From Bacteroidota bacterium (GTDB lineage Bacteria > Bacteroidota > Bacteroidia > Bacteroidales > UBA932), in the NCBI GenBank assembly GCA_017860395.1, contig JAGDMC010000125.1, positions 1 through 6,666 on the forward strand: a DNA stretch of 6,666 bases. The letters run 5' to 3'. Below are positions 6,229-6,666 of this stretch, in pieces. Position 1 is the first letter of the stretch; every line of letters begins with the position of its first letter. Below the pieces are notes generated by a model. It worked only from the letters and a program-made list of their open reading frames with translations, searched no databases and was not told the origin of the DNA. A program made the translations under genes and the position numbers.

Positions 6229-6617
6229 TTGGCGCGCTCATCTGCCTAAAGTTATACGGGCAAACCATGAATATTTTCAGCCAGATTGGTCTTATAATGC
6301 TAATCGGGCTCGTTTCCAAAAATGGTATTCTGATGGTAGAGTTTGCAAATCAGAAAAAGCAGCTCGGCAGAAATAAAAAAGAGGCAATTCTTGAGGCAGC
6401 AGCTTCCCGTTTCAGACCAATTCTGATGACAAGCTTTGCAACCATACTGGGCGTTGCTCCGATGGTTTTTGCAAGCGGTGCCGGTGCCGAAAGCCGTATT
6501 TCAATGGGGGTATCCGTCGCCGGCGGGCTCATTTTCGCCACATTCTTTACTCTCTATATTATTCCGGCAATGTATTCGTATATATCATCATCAAAAGCAA
6601 CTTTCAAATCTGAATAA
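5991..6617 (+). pseudogene. RND pump segment 3: C-terminal membrane half, TM8-TM12
   Basis: Homology resumes in the frame of segment 1 at AAA 5991 with KGYTLGQGIEEMDKIA, the stretch just before TM8, and runs to TAA 6615-6617. TM8 (SLLFAFVLALILIYLVLAA), TM9 (PLIIMLTVPLALIGALICL), TM10 with GLVSKNGILMVEFA and its proton-relay Lys, TM11 (RPILMTSFATILGVAPMVF) and TM12 (GGLIFATFFTLYIIPAMY) are all present and unbroken. ATG 6024 (Met-Asp-Lys) is an internal Met of the pump; a 197-residue product from it would be a bare membrane fragment. Confidence 0.82.
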
Positions 6618-6666
6618 TGAAATACATAAAATTATATTTTGCAGCAATCATACTCTTTTCGCTTTC
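6617..6666 (+). CDS. Start of a secreted protein, probably the TolC-like outer membrane factor (3' end outside window)
   Basis: ATG 6617-6619 shares its A with the pump's TAA stop (TAATG), a one-base overlap typical of translational coupling. The 16 visible complete codons give MKYIKLYFAAIILFSL: two Lys, then a hydrophobic run, as in a Sec signal peptide. In adaptor-pump operons of Bacteroidota the next gene is normally the outer-membrane channel, so that is the expected identity. This is inferred from context alone; no domain is visible yet. Confidence 0.6.
   Translation, partial: MKYIKLYFAAIILFSL

Larger units (their letters stand above)
3711..6617 (+). pseudogene. RND (HAE1/AcrB-type) efflux pump gene disrupted by two internal deletions
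   Basis: The intact gene would encode a proton-driven inner-membrane drug or solute exporter of about 1015 residues with 12 membrane segments. Here the homology runs in three blocks: 3711-5078, 5080-5988 and 5991-6614, totalling about 967 codons. The first and third blocks share one frame and the middle block is in another. At the first junction about 20 residues are missing compared with AcrB-like proteins (most of TM6); at the second, about 28 residues of the second periplasmic loop. The frame changes imply losses of 3n+2 and 3n+1 bases, for example about 59 and 85. The first block meets a stop at 5118-5120. The proton-relay residues survive: Asp400-Asp401 in TM4 and the TM10 Lys (6318-6320). 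Each block is otherwise clean, so this is a young pseudogene or an assembly error. Confidence 0.88.

Noticed and set aside
6024..6617. Independent 197-residue membrane protein gene
   Set aside because: The sequence is the standard TM8-TM12 block of an RND pump. The ATG is an internal Met, and no promoter or ribosome binding site of its own is evident.

Overview
The window looks like chromosome from a member of the Bacteroidota, probably Bacteroidales. This rests on promoter-like sequences of the Bacteroidota type (TAnnTTTG in place of a sigma-70 -10 box), mostly A-rich leaders with little Shine-Dalgarno, and the flavour of the proteins. Placement below phylum is inference. No mobile element, tRNA, rRNA or CRISPR array is visible. 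Genes are densely packed and no gene-free stretch exceeds about 70 bases.

Left half (1-2290, minus strand): a tight four-gene operon, read right to left. It holds a TrmH/SpoU-family RNA 2'-O-methyltransferase, moaA, moaC, and a MOSC-domain protein whose reading frame runs off the left edge just as a MogA/MoaB-like domain appears to begin. Intergenic gaps are 1, 2 and 12 bases. MoaA and MoaC turn GTP into cyclic pyranopterin monophosphate, the first step of molybdenum cofactor synthesis. The MOSC-MogA product would act late in the same pathway. No molybdopterin synthase, moeA or molybdoenzyme gene is inside the window. MoaA is about 50 residues shorter than usual but keeps both iron-sulfur motifs and the C-terminal Gly-Gly.

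Centre (2291-2598): a divergent intergenic region with a perfect 16-bp palindrome made of two back-to-back TAnnTTTG elements. It is followed by a 59-residue CDGSH iron-sulfur protein on the plus strand, then a 68-base spacer that ends in a long imperfect palindrome touching the start codon of the next gene.

Right half (2599-6666, plus strand): an RND-type tripartite efflux operon. It contains a periplasmic adaptor, an inner-membrane HAE1/AcrB-type pump and the first 16 codons of a secreted protein, presumably the TolC-like outer membrane factor. The adaptor is intact. The pump gene is broken: it is readable only as three segments in two frames. About 20 residues are missing at 5078/5080 (most of TM6) and about 28 at about 5988/5991 (in the second periplasmic loop). 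Each segment is otherwise clean and conserved, so the damage is either recent or an assembly/sequencing error. As written, no functional pump can be made.

I found no convincing novel system. The points most worth a second look are the double lesion in the pump, the two palindromes, the short MoaA, and the use of MoaA's Gly-Gly codons as the ribosome binding site of moaC.
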